In this document: positions 53,758 to 62,417 of the stretch, one piece after another
Layout: every line of letters begins with the position of its first letter
Numbering within the stretch: the first letter of the stretch is position 1
Source of the DNA: Haloquadratum walsbyi J07HQW2
GTDB lineage: Archaea > Halobacteriota > Halobacteria > Halobacteriales > Haloferacaceae
Assembly (NCBI RefSeq): GCF_000415985.1
Contig: NZ_KE356561.1
Location: forward strand, 2,847,089-2,911,088
Reading direction: 5' to 3'
DNA: 64,000 nt
Position numbers and translations under genes: made by a program
Notes under the pieces: generated by a model
Seen by the model: only the letters and a program-made list of their open reading frames with translations
Databases searched by the model: none
Told to the model about the DNA's origin: nothing

Positions 53758-54299
53758 CTCCACTTCAGTGGGGGATCCTTGCTTCTGTCCTCTCGCTTGC
53801 TGTGGTTGTCGCTGCTGCGGCAGTCCTGCTTCAGGATGTACTTAATGCAATTATTGCATTCGCCACGTTCAGTTTTGGTGTTGCGATCACATGGATTCTC
53901 TTTGCAGCACCAGATGTTGCGCTCACGGAGGCTGCAGTTGGAGCTGGTATCACAACAACACTGCTTCTTGTGACAATTGCACGAACAGTTCGTCAGAGTG
54001 GTGACCGACTTCTTGAAAAAGTTGACCCCCGTGCGGCTATAACAGCCATATTATTCGCTGGACTCCTTGCGACAACGGTTGATGATCTCCCCGCAGTCGG
54101 AAGTCCACAGTCACCCATTGCAACGTCATCAGTAACATCATATTATATTGAGAACGCGTATCCAGAGACAGGAGTTGAAAATGCTGTTACCGCAGTGCTA
54201 GCCGCATATCGTGGTTTTGATACCCTTGGTGAGGCGACCGTTGTCATTGCTGCTGGGCTTGCCGTTCTCGTTGTTCTTCAACAGGAGTCATATGCATGA
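53754..54299 (+). CDS. Mrp subunit resembling the MrpA C-terminal region (MbhD/DUF4040 plus MbhE)
   Basis: 181 residues, about five membrane helices. VLLQDVLNAIIAFATFSFGVAITWILFAAPDVALTEAAVGAGITTTLLL is the DUF4040/MbhD segment that in bacterial MrpA lies at the C-terminus, here a free gene. The second half (YPETGVENAVTAVLAAYRGFDTLGEATVVIAAGLAVLVVL) corresponds to the MbhE-like part. Separate encoding of these domains is typical of archaeal Mrp and Mbh operons. Confidence 0.88.
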   Translation: MTPLQWGILASVLSLAVVVAAAAVLLQDVLNAIIAFATFSFGVAITWILFAAPDVALTEAAVGAGITTTLLLVTIARTVRQSGDRLLEKVDPRAAITAILFAGLLATTVDDLPAVGSPQSPIATSSVTSYYIENAYPETGVENAVTAVLAAYRGFDTLGEATVVIAAGLAVLVVLQQESYA

Positions 54300-54847
54300 G
54301 TAACAAATCATCCACACCCACATCGACGTCCGCTGATACTCACGACCGTACAGAAAGTATTGCTAACCCTACATACGTTGAAAGCACAGTTATTATGACG
54401 ACTGTTAGGCTGGTAGTCCCATTTATTTTCACCTTTGGGCTGTTCGTGATGTTCCATGGTGCTGACTCCGCTGGTGGTGGCTTCCAAGGTGGCGTCATCG
54501 TTGCCTCAACGGTTCTGCTCCTTGCATTCGCGTTCGGCATCGATGCGACACGAAGATGGATCGAAGGACCGCTCATCCGAACTGCAATTGCGACTGGTAG
54601 CGGATTATTCATTATCATCGGACTTGGTTCGATATTGGTCAATGGTCAATTTCTCGAATACGCTGCATATGATATTGGAACTACTGGTATAAAATACGGA
54701 ATTGAACTGGTTGAACTCGGAATTGGTTCGATTGTCTCAGGTGTCCTCATTGGGCTATTTTATACACTTGCCCGCGGAGACATGCTTACGCAGGGAGATA
54801 TTACTCAGCCTTCACCACAGAAACAACAGGAAAATGATGGCTCATGA
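54296..54847 (+). CDS. mnhB: Mrp/Mnh antiporter subunit B
   Basis: 183 residues, four membrane helices. TVRLVVPFIFTFGLFVMFHGADSAGGGFQGGVIVAS contains the MrpB signature (HG-x3-PGGGF-x-GG; here ADSAGGGFQGG). The first ~35 residues are a hydrophilic Ser/Thr-rich extension. It overlaps mnhC by ATGA. Confidence 0.93.
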   Translation: MSNKSSTPTSTSADTHDRTESIANPTYVESTVIMTTVRLVVPFIFTFGLFVMFHGADSAGGGFQGGVIVASTVLLLAFAFGIDATRRWIEGPLIRTAIATGSGLFIIIGLGSILVNGQFLEYAAYDIGTTGIKYGIELVELGIGSIVSGVLIGLFYTLARGDMLTQGDITQPSPQKQQENDGS

Positions 54848-55212
54848 CTCCAATTGAACTACTTACCTCACGATTCAGTTATATTATCTACGTCGCATTA
54901 GTTGGTATTGGGTTGTATGGAGTTATCAACAGCTCAAATCTTGTCAAGAAGGTAATTGCACTAAATATATTTCAGGTTGGCATCTTCTTGTTTTTCATTG
55001 CTGGTGGGTATGTCAACAACGCCGCCCCTCCGCTTGTTGAAAAGGGGACTGAGGCTGTGTATGCGAGTCCACTCCCACACGTGCTTATCTTGACCGCTAT
55101 TGTCGTTGGAGTGAGCCTCACTGCTGTTGCACTTGCACTCATTATTCGTGTGTATAATGCGTATGGTAGTCTTGATGAAGATGTGATTCGAGAGGTGCAA
55201 TTAAATGACTGA
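54844..55212 (+). CDS. mnhC: Mrp/Mnh antiporter subunit C
   Basis: 122 residues, three membrane helices; homologous to NuoK. VGIGLYGVINSSNLVKKVIALNIFQVGIFLFFI and PLPHVLILTAIVVGVSLTAVALALIIRVY are the conserved segments, the second with the TAIVVG motif of MrpC. It overlaps mnhD1 by eight bases. Confidence 0.94.
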   Translation: MTPIELLTSRFSYIIYVALVGIGLYGVINSSNLVKKVIALNIFQVGIFLFFIAGGYVNNAAPPLVEKGTEAVYASPLPHVLILTAIVVGVSLTAVALALIIRVYNAYGSLDEDVIREVQLND

Positions 55213-56716
55213 TGCGCTTCCATTACTCGTAGTCATTCCATTATTTGCAGCCCTCTTCCCAGTCGCTCTTGGATATCTCTGGAACGATGCTGGATGGGTT
55301 ACAGCGGCTATCACTGCAGTTGTGCATCTCGGGCTTGCAGGTATCGTTGCACAACAGGTACTAAATAGCGGTCAATTTAATTATGCTGTTGGCGGATTTC
55401 AACCACCGATAGGCATTGAACTTGTTGCTGATAGTGTTACTGCGGTGCTTGTCGTTCTCGTTTCGATTATAACGATTCTTACTGTCGCGTATGCTCGTCG
55501 TGCTGGACCACATCAAAATGCGTTCTACAGTGAACTGTTGTTGCTTACTGCTGGCGTATCTGGTGTCATCATTACCGGCGACTTATTCAATCTATATGTC
55601 TTTCTCGAGATTACCGGTCTCGCAACATATGCACTTGTAGCCGCCAACCGATCACCTGCAGCAGCACTCGCGAGTGTCAAATATCTTCTTGTTGGAACAA
55701 TTGGCGCATCGTTGTACCTCCTTGGTGTCGGATATCTCTATATCGCTACGGGGACATTAAATATGGCTGATCTTGCGAGTCAATTACCGGCAGTTGGATA
55801 TGACACACCACTTGTCGTGACCGGGTTTACATTGTTGATGACCGGACTTGCGATTAAAACAGCCCTGTTCCCAGTTCATACATGGCAGCCAAATGCATAT
55901 GCTGAATCACCACACAGCGTCACCGTATACATTGCTGCATTGGTATCTACTGCTGCCGCATATGCGATATTCCGGATCACATACACAGTGTTCAGCACTT
56001 CATTTGCATCGGCTGTTCCGCTTGCACTTGATGCGCTTGCATGGGCTGCGGCAGTGAGTGTCATTGTCGGATCCGTCCTGGCTGTCGTTCAATCAGATCT
56101 CAAACGAATGCTTGCATATTCTTCGGTCGCACAATTTGGTCTTATTATTGCTGGAATCGCAGTAATGAATGAAATAGCGCTCACAGGGAGTTTAGTCCAT
56201 CTTGTTGGTCATGCTGTTATGAAAGCGGGTCTATTCGTCGCCCTTGGAGGGCTTGCAAGCATTGCTGGAGGGCGGACGATTGATGATATGATCGGTCTTG
56301 GTCGACGTGCACCGATTGTGAGTCTTGGATTTGCAACGCTTGCGTTTGCGCTTGTTGGTGTCCCACCAGCCATTGGATTCGCCGGAAAATGGCAGATTGT
56401 ACTTGGTGCAGTGTCAGCCGGTCATTGGGCTGTTGCAACGGTTGCTGTTGTCAGCACCATGCTTACACTCGCGTACTTCTTACGTATTGTTGAACGCCTA
56501 TATTTCCGATCACCGTCTTCGGTCCCAGTTGATGAACAAACATCAGACATGAGTACAAACATGACAACAGATGGCGGCAATGCTACGTTACCATCATCAA
56601 TTAGTACAACAACTCGTGTAATCGTCACACTCTCTGCAATCAGTGCAATCGGACTTGGACTTGCTGCATCAGATCTTATTGTCGTCTTGGAACCAGCATT
56701 GGAGGTATACTTCTAA
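55205..56716 (+). CDS. mnhD1: Mrp/Mnh antiporter subunit D (first copy)
   Basis: 503 residues, about 14 membrane helices, NuoM/N-like. FLEITGLATYALVA carries the helix 5 Glu; IKTALFPVHTWQPNAYAESPHSVTVYIAALV the helix 7 Lys and loop; QSDLKRMLAYSSVAQFGLI the later helix. The region after EQTSDMSTNMTTDGG is a short polar insert before the last helix. It shares one base with the next gene. Confidence 0.93.
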   Translation: MTDALPLLVVIPLFAALFPVALGYLWNDAGWVTAAITAVVHLGLAGIVAQQVLNSGQFNYAVGGFQPPIGIELVADSVTAVLVVLVSIITILTVAYARRAGPHQNAFYSELLLLTAGVSGVIITGDLFNLYVFLEITGLATYALVAANRSPAAALASVKYLLVGTIGASLYLLGVGYLYIATGTLNMADLASQLPAVGYDTPLVVTGFTLLMTGLAIKTALFPVHTWQPNAYAESPHSVTVYIAALVSTAAAYAIFRITYTVFSTSFASAVPLALDALAWAAAVSVIVGSVLAVVQSDLKRMLAYSSVAQFGLIIAGIAVMNEIALTGSLVHLVGHAVMKAGLFVALGGLASIAGGRTIDDMIGLGRRAPIVSLGFATLAFALVGVPPAIGFAGKWQIVLGAVSAGHWAVATVAVVSTMLTLAYFLRIVERLYFRSPSSVPVDEQTSDMSTNMTTDGGNATLPSSISTTTRVIVTLSAISAIGLGLAASDLIVVLEPALEVYF

Positions 56717-58860
56717 TGGCTGAGATTACATCATTAAGACCACTATTAGCGGTCATCCTCCCGGCTATCGGTATCGCCGGAATTGTTCTCTCACGCCGAT
56801 ACCCGAATATTCGAGAGGGAGCGACAATTCTCACTGCTGTTTCGACGGCTGGTGTCATTGCAAGCCTCCTCCCCGCTGTCCTTAGTGGTAGTGCGTATGT
56901 TACCAATCTCGGGACGTTTGTCCCTGGTGTCGCTTTTAGTCTTCGCGCAGATGCGCTTGGAACACTCTTTGCACTTCTTGCAAGCTTCTTGTGGATTATT
57001 ACGAGCTTCTATAGCATTGGTTACATGCGCGGACTGGATGAGCATGCACAAACGCGATACTTTGCTGCTTTCGCAGGAAGTGTTAGCGCAGCAATCGGGG
57101 TTGCCTTTGCATCAAATCTCATTATTCTATATATTTTTTATGAACTGCTCACTGTTGCAACGTATCCGCTTGTCACACACGATGAAAGCGATGTAGCACG
57201 GGCAGCAGGTCGAAAATATCTTGCATACACCTTTGGTGGTGGTGTTGCCGTTCTTGCCGGTATTGTGCTTGTTTTCTGGTCAACCGGTACTGTTGCATTT
57301 ACCCCTGGGGGAATTGCTGAACTCGCCTCCATCGACCCACTTCTCGCTCGTGGCGCCTTTGCCCTTCTTGCTGGTGGATTTGGTGTAAAAGCAGCACTCA
57401 TTCCCGTCCATTCATGGCTCCCAGACGCGATGGTCGCCCCAACTCCAGTCTCGGGACTGTTACATGCTGTTGCGGTTGTCAAAAGTGGTGTCTTTGGGAT
57501 TTCTCGTCTCGTTCTCGACGTTTACGGTCCAGAAACAGTTGCACAACTGGGAGTTGGGGTGCCACTAGCTGCTGTTGCTGCGGTGACGATTGTCATTGCG
57601 AGTGTGATCGCGTTGAGACAAGATAATCTCAAACGACGACTTGCATATTCAACGATTAGTCAACTTTCATATATCGTCCTTGGGCTTGGCTTATTTTCCC
57701 CGGCAGCACTCATCGGTGGGTTACTTCACATCCCTGCACATGCGTTTATGAAATTAACACTATTCTTCTGTGCAGGCACTATTCATGTTGAGACTCATAC
57801 CGATAACATTAGCCAGATGGCTGGAATTGGTCGGCGAATGCCACTGACAATGAGTGCGTTTGCTGTTGCAAGTGTTGGAATGGCTGGATTGCCACTTGTC
57901 GCAGGATTTGTGAGTAAGTGGTACCTGCTTATTGGATCCGTTGACGCCGGTTATCCAATCTTCGCAGTTGTGTTGCTTGGCTCGGGGATACTAAATATCG
58001 CATATTTCTGGCCGATTGTATATCAGGCATTTTTCCAAACTGCAGCCGAAACAGATGCGAAACCAGTCATCGAATTTTCACTCGGTGGTCGATGGAACTC
58101 AACTCGAACCGATGGTCGTGGACATGAATATGATGATGACCACGACGAAGCCCCCGACACTGACGATAGCGATGACAGTACCGATGTAGTTGATACCATT
58201 ATCAATGAACGGTCTGGCGATGCTGACGATGCATCGGCGCAACAAAAACCACAACAAATGGCAAATAATCCTGGCGATCCAGACGCAGAAACGACATACG
58301 CTGTTGATATTTATCCAAGCGACCACGATACCTCTAGCAAAACAGACTCTGGAGAAATGAAAGCCACTGCTGATGCGTCTTCACCAGCGCCTGATAATGA
58401 AACCGCAACACCAGATATGAATAGAACACAAGACAGCCGTGACATGGAAATTAGTTCATCACCAGACCCATCAACCGAATCTACTCATACATCAGATGCC
58501 CCGCCTGCCGATGTGTCTGAGAGTGAGATGGAAGCAAATACAAATACAAATACAAGTACTGGTGCCGGTACCAGTGCCAGCAACAGTCATACAGATACTC
58601 AGACACCGACGCCGAACAATCGTCCTGACTTTGATCTCTCAAGTGATAATGATACACTTGAAGCCGAAGAACACGATTCGCATATGTCAGATCCTATGTG
58701 GGAACAGCGCACTATTTGGACAGAGAGCACGTGGTTTATGATTGCACCAATTGTAGTTGCTGTTACTGGGGCAATTGCGCTTGGGATTATCCCACAACAG
58801 ATTGCGTTTCTCTCGCTGATTGAGCAAATTGTCTCTGCAGTAATGGGGGTAATAATATGA
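56716..58860 (+). CDS. mnhD2: Mrp/Mnh antiporter subunit D (second copy) with a ~200-residue acidic insertion
   Basis: 714 residues. The N-terminal ~455 form a standard NuoL/M/N-like channel: YELLTVATYPLV (helix 5 Glu), VKAALIPVHSWLPDAMVAPTPVSGLLHAV, QDNLKRRLAYSTISQLSYI. Between about residues 459 and 660 is a hydrophilic, Asp/Ser/Thr/Asn-rich low-complexity stretch with no predicted membrane segment, including three CAAATA-type hexamer repeats (ANTNTNTS). The final helices resume at TWFMIAPIVVAVTGAIALGI. Homologues usually have about 500-600 residues, so the loop is enlarged. It overlaps mnhD3 by ATGA. Confidence 0.92.
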   Translation: MAEITSLRPLLAVILPAIGIAGIVLSRRYPNIREGATILTAVSTAGVIASLLPAVLSGSAYVTNLGTFVPGVAFSLRADALGTLFALLASFLWIITSFYSIGYMRGLDEHAQTRYFAAFAGSVSAAIGVAFASNLIILYIFYELLTVATYPLVTHDESDVARAAGRKYLAYTFGGGVAVLAGIVLVFWSTGTVAFTPGGIAELASIDPLLARGAFALLAGGFGVKAALIPVHSWLPDAMVAPTPVSGLLHAVAVVKSGVFGISRLVLDVYGPETVAQLGVGVPLAAVAAVTIVIASVIALRQDNLKRRLAYSTISQLSYIVLGLGLFSPAALIGGLLHIPAHAFMKLTLFFCAGTIHVETHTDNISQMAGIGRRMPLTMSAFAVASVGMAGLPLVAGFVSKWYLLIGSVDAGYPIFAVVLLGSGILNIAYFWPIVYQAFFQTAAETDAKPVIEFSLGGRWNSTRTDGRGHEYDDDHDEAPDTDDSDDSTDVVDTIINERSGDADDASAQQKPQQMANNPGDPDAETTYAVDIYPSDHDTSSKTDSGEMKATADASSPAPDNETATPDMNRTQDSRDMEISSSPDPSTESTHTSDAPPADVSESEMEANTNTNTSTGAGTSASNSHTDTQTPTPNNRPDFDLSSDNDTLEAEEHDSHMSDPMWEQRTIWTESTWFMIAPIVVAVTGAIALGIIPQQIAFLSLIEQIVSAVMGVII

Positions 58861-60767
58861 GTGGGCTCTCTGCATTGATTTCTGCCATCATGTACGTGTT
58901 TACACTTACCGGGACGTTTTCACGGTCAATCACCACTGCTTTCTCTGATATCACGTATGCACTACTCCCGGCTGCTGCGGCACCGTCATTACCGACCATC
59001 GAGTTCGTGCTTCCATTTCCACCTGCATTTGCAATTCTCAGTATCGCGCTCATTGCGCCATTTCTCTCACGGCGAGTTGGTCATGGATTAGGGGCGATTG
59101 TGACCGCTGGTGTTGCAATTATTTCACTTATTTCGCCTACTGGCGCACACTTACCGGTTACATTCCTTGGATTCGATGCTGTGTTATTCAATGTAGATGC
59201 ATTCTCCCGGGTAATGGGCGTTATCTTTGGGACAATTGGTGCAGCGGCAGTCCTTTATTCATACTCATCACAGGCATCGAACCGACAGACAGCCTTTGCA
59301 CTTGGCTACGTCGGGACAAGTGTTGGATCAGTGTTTGCCGGTGATTGGTTAACCCTCGTTTTCTTTTGGGAGTTGATGGCTATTACCAGCACGGCACTAG
59401 TCTGGGACTACGGTGGTGAAGCCGTTCGTGCTGGATTCAGATATGCCATCTACCACGGCATCGGTGGAAGCTTACTGATTGCAGCCATAATCTGGCATTA
59501 TGTTGATGTCGGATCATTCCTATTTACCGCAGCGACTGGATTGACGCCAGGTGTCCCTGCTGCACTTGCTGCTGTTGGCATCGGTGTTAACGTTGGGTTT
59601 GTAGGATTACATGTGTGGCTTCCAGACACATATCCCCGACCACATATCGCTGCGAGCGTTTTCCTCTGTGTGTATACAACAAAGACTGGTGTCTACGGTC
59701 TTGCCCGTGCTTTCCCTGACGGAAACATTCTCATTGCATACATGGGCGCAGCAATGGCGTTGGTCGGCGTTGTATACGCACTCTTACAAAATGATATGCG
59801 CCGGCTACTATCATATCACATTCAATCACAGGTTGGATATATGGTTGCCGGGATCGGGATTGGAACCGCTCTGGCGACAGCAGGCGCGTTTGCACACGTA
59901 TTCAATCATATTCTGTATAAAGCACTGCTGTTCATGACTGCTGGTGTCGTTGTCTCTCGTGTTGGTGAAGAAAATCTAAAATATCTCGGTGGACTTCGCC
60001 AGTATCTCCCACTCACTGGATTGGCGTTCGCCATCGCAGCGCTATCGATTAGCGGATTTCCTGGATTTAATGGCTTTGTCAGCAAGGGCATGATCACCGC
60101 AGCAGCTGATAAAAAGAATCTTGATGGAATCTTCTATATATTACTTGCGGCTGGCGTCGGAACATTCATGTCATTTATTAAATTCGGGTATTATGCATTC
60201 ATCCGCTCAGCTCCTGATTCGGGAGCAATCGGTGATAATGCCGATACTGACATTATTCCATCAGCGACTGGTCAGCGTATTGCGATGCTCGGCGTCGCAG
60301 TGTTATGTGTCGTGTTTGGGTTATTCCCAGATGCACTCTTTGCACTTCTTCCGGGAAGCACTGCTGATGCACATCCATTCACTCTGGGGCACCTCGCTGA
60401 AGGTGTCATTCTTGCTGTGCTTGGCATCATTGGATTCGCACTTGTCAAACGACCAATATCCAATCTTGGAAGGATTCCCGATGTTGATGCCGTGATCAAT
60501 CCTGGATCGTTTTATATCACTCGTGGACTCGTTCGCGGAACAACAGAACTATTCGCGACCGTTGATACTATGATTCAGACTATAGCAGCGCGCTCACTCA
60601 CGATTACTGCTGATCCGTATAGCGCGGTCCGACGACCAGCCGCGATACTTCTCCAACGAGACCCGGACACGCTGACTGATGGAAGCCTACAGGCAACGAT
60701 CGGAACAAGTGTCCTTCTTGTTGTCGTCGTACTTGTGATTGCCTTTGTCGGAACAATGTCCATGTGA
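58857..60767 (+). CDS. mnhD3: Mrp/Mnh antiporter subunit D (third, MrpA/NuoL-like)
   Basis: 636 residues, about 15 membrane helices; largest copy and closest in form to MrpA's NuoL-like half. FFWELMAITSTALVWDYG carries the helix 5 Glu; VGLHVWLPDTYPRPHIAASVFL, NDMRRLLSYHIQSQVGYM and SISGFPGFNGFVSK are conserved. The C-terminal extension includes a horizontal-helix-like region (RGLVRGTTELFATVDTM) and a last membrane span. It ends the operon; a tnpB fossil follows. Confidence 0.93.
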   Translation: MSGLSALISAIMYVFTLTGTFSRSITTAFSDITYALLPAAAAPSLPTIEFVLPFPPAFAILSIALIAPFLSRRVGHGLGAIVTAGVAIISLISPTGAHLPVTFLGFDAVLFNVDAFSRVMGVIFGTIGAAAVLYSYSSQASNRQTAFALGYVGTSVGSVFAGDWLTLVFFWELMAITSTALVWDYGGEAVRAGFRYAIYHGIGGSLLIAAIIWHYVDVGSFLFTAATGLTPGVPAALAAVGIGVNVGFVGLHVWLPDTYPRPHIAASVFLCVYTTKTGVYGLARAFPDGNILIAYMGAAMALVGVVYALLQNDMRRLLSYHIQSQVGYMVAGIGIGTALATAGAFAHVFNHILYKALLFMTAGVVVSRVGEENLKYLGGLRQYLPLTGLAFAIAALSISGFPGFNGFVSKGMITAAADKKNLDGIFYILLAAGVGTFMSFIKFGYYAFIRSAPDSGAIGDNADTDIIPSATGQRIAMLGVAVLCVVFGLFPDALFALLPGSTADAHPFTLGHLAEGVILAVLGIIGFALVKRPISNLGRIPDVDAVINPGSFYITRGLVRGTTELFATVDTMIQTIAARSLTITADPYSAVRRPAAILLQRDPDTLTDGSLQATIGTSVLLVVVVLVIAFVGTMSM

Positions 60768-61614
60768 TTATTGGTCACGTTCCGCTCTCACAGTCAAGCT
60801 GAGTTGATGTTGACCGATTTATTTCCTTTCTCGAAAAGATGAATCGACAATAAGACGAGCAAATACAGAATACAGATACCACAAAGATAGGAGTCAGTTA
60901 CCCACGACTGAAGTCGTGGGCTTGTCAGTGGACGGAGGCGGTGTAATCGCCGTTCAGGTTCAGCGTCCCTGACGGTAGCGCACACTGACAGGGTGCGCCT
61001 CCGCTCGAAGACTTCTGCCCCGAGCGGAGACGTTTCAACAATTTCCGAGCGATGTTCTTGCTCGCGTTATAATCCGCGTTCAACTCGTCCTCACACTTCT
61101 GGCACACGAACTGGTGTTTCGACCGCCGATTCGAGTCATCTGTCAAGCCACATGACGAACACCGTTGACTCGTGTACGCAGGATTCACCTGCGTCACCTC
61201 GGGACCGAACATCTCGGCTTTGTACTCGACGTACTGGTACAGGCGGCGGAACGCCCATGCGTGGAATCGCTTTGCACCAGCCATCCGGTCACGAATCCCA
61301 GTCAAGTTCTCGAATGCGACGTGTGTACAGCCGTGGTCGCGGGCCTCTTCGAGAATATGGTTCGAGGCACGGTGGAGCTCATCCTGCATCCAGCTGTGTT
61401 CGTGGTCTTGCATCGACTGAATTGATAACTGTGCCGACCGTGTGCCTGTCTGTTGCATCGACCCGCGAGTCTTCTCGAACTCTCGGCGTCGGTGGTTCAT
61501 CTCGTCGGCGTTCCCGATGAACGTGCCTGTGGAAGTTACAGCGAGCGAGCCGTCCACGTTCAGGTCAACACCAAGGACTGTTCTGTGCTTGGTATCGGAA
61601 GAAGGAGTCGTGGA

Positions 61615-61656
61615 GTGCTCGTGCTCGTGCCCTTGCTCGTGCTCTTGCTCCCGTGG
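61615..61656. repeat. Hexamer array GAGCAC/GAGCAA in degenerate tnpB
   Basis: Coding strand GAGCAA/GAGCAC hexamers give Glu-Gln/Glu-His repeats in the correct frame and Arg-Ala repeats in the shifted one. It lies in a linker between the OB-like and RuvC parts, next to a one-base gain at its upstream edge. Confidence 0.7.
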
Positions 61657-61800
61657 TTCGGCGCATCCGTGCGTGGAGGTAGAACGACTCTGTGGGGCGA
61701 TCGTACTGCACCGTGGACATACGGAACTCGTAGTCCTCGTTCAGCAGGTACTCACCAATCGGCGCTCCCTCTGAGTCGGTGGGAATCACGTAGTCACACT

Positions 61801-61815
61801 CGACCCGACCCGACC
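61801..61815. repeat. 5-bp tandem triplication in degenerate tnpB
   Basis: CGACC three times on plus, then CGACG. On the coding strand, removing two copies (10 bases) joins VNRRV to ECDYVIPTDSEG in frame. It is the fourth pentamer event on a frameshift site in this window. Confidence 0.88.
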
Positions 61816-62190
61816 CGACGGTTCACTGTCGAAAGGGAAACGTGGTCACGGTGGAACGTCGCTGAACGCTTGTCGTAGACAACGCTCCACGCATCGAAGT
61901 GCGGTTAACTCGTGTTGTCGCCTTTCTTGAGTCGGGCGATACCGCTTTTGATGGTCTCGATAGCACGCCGAATCCCTTTCTGGACGAGGTTTGCAGTCAA
62001 CTCTGTCTCGTTTCGGAGTTGGTCGTAGAGGGTGTTCTCGGCCTTCTGTTTCGAGGTCACGCAGTAGTCGTTCGGGTGTCTCCAAGCCCACTCGCACAGT
62101 GGAGAACTGATTTTTAGTCTGATGGAGGTCGTCACACCGCTCGTCGGGCACGTTGAGTTTGACTTTGACGGTGCGAATCACGTCCTCCAT

Positions 62191-62417
62191 CCGTGTTTCA
62201 CATGTACATCCTGAATTGGCTCTTTATAGATCATACGATTGGCGTGGGGGAGGGGAGTCAGACTGCTATCGCTCGTGGGTTGTTTCGGGGGTTGTCGGAT
62301 TCCTCCCACGAGTAAAGTCGTGGGCTTCCTCCTTGCATCTGTGTGAGATTTTATCATAGAAAAATAAATAATACTGTTTTTGCTTGTGAAGAGACAACAA
62401 TGTGAATCTGAAGTCAT
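62191..62417. other. Element end and short gap upstream of the coaBC stop
   Basis: It holds the 62305-62324 hairpin and, to the left, a GGGGGAGGGG block (about 62246-62255) inside the fossil element. No gene is visible in either strand. Confidence 0.4.

Larger units (their letters stand above)
60925..62190 (-). pseudogene. tnpB: TnpB, degenerate (deletion, nonsense, pentamer and single-base lesions)
   Basis: The N-terminus MEDVIRTVKVKLNVPDE starts at 62190. Lesions, in coding order: a frame loss near 62100 (a short deletion after HQTKNQF); a TAA at 61906-61908 after LKKGDNTS replacing a sense codon; a CGACC triplication (61801-61815) before ECDYVIP; and a one-base gain near 61655 before EQEHEQ repeats. 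The C-terminal third is intact, with catalytic Asp in VLGVDLNVDG, Glu in HVAFENLTGI, zinc ribbon CSSC...CQKC and last Asp in LNADYNASKN. No functional protein can be made. Confidence 0.9.
60895..62335. mobile_element. IS1341-type (tnpB-only) fossil element
   Basis: Both ends have hairpins with the CCCACGA-TCGTGGG stem: CCCACGACT-GA-AGTCGTGGG at 60901-60920 and CCCACGA-GTAAAG-TCGTGGG at 62305-62324, each followed by CTT. One tnpB of a different subtype from the one at 46.3 kb lies between, with several inactivating lesions, and no tnpA. It adjoins the end of the mrp operon. Boundaries are approximate. Confidence 0.75.

Noticed and set aside
58439-58741. Separate 100-codon gene within mnhD2
   Set aside because: It is an out-of-frame shadow of the low-complexity insert; the mnhD2 frame continues uninterrupted to conserved C-terminal helices.
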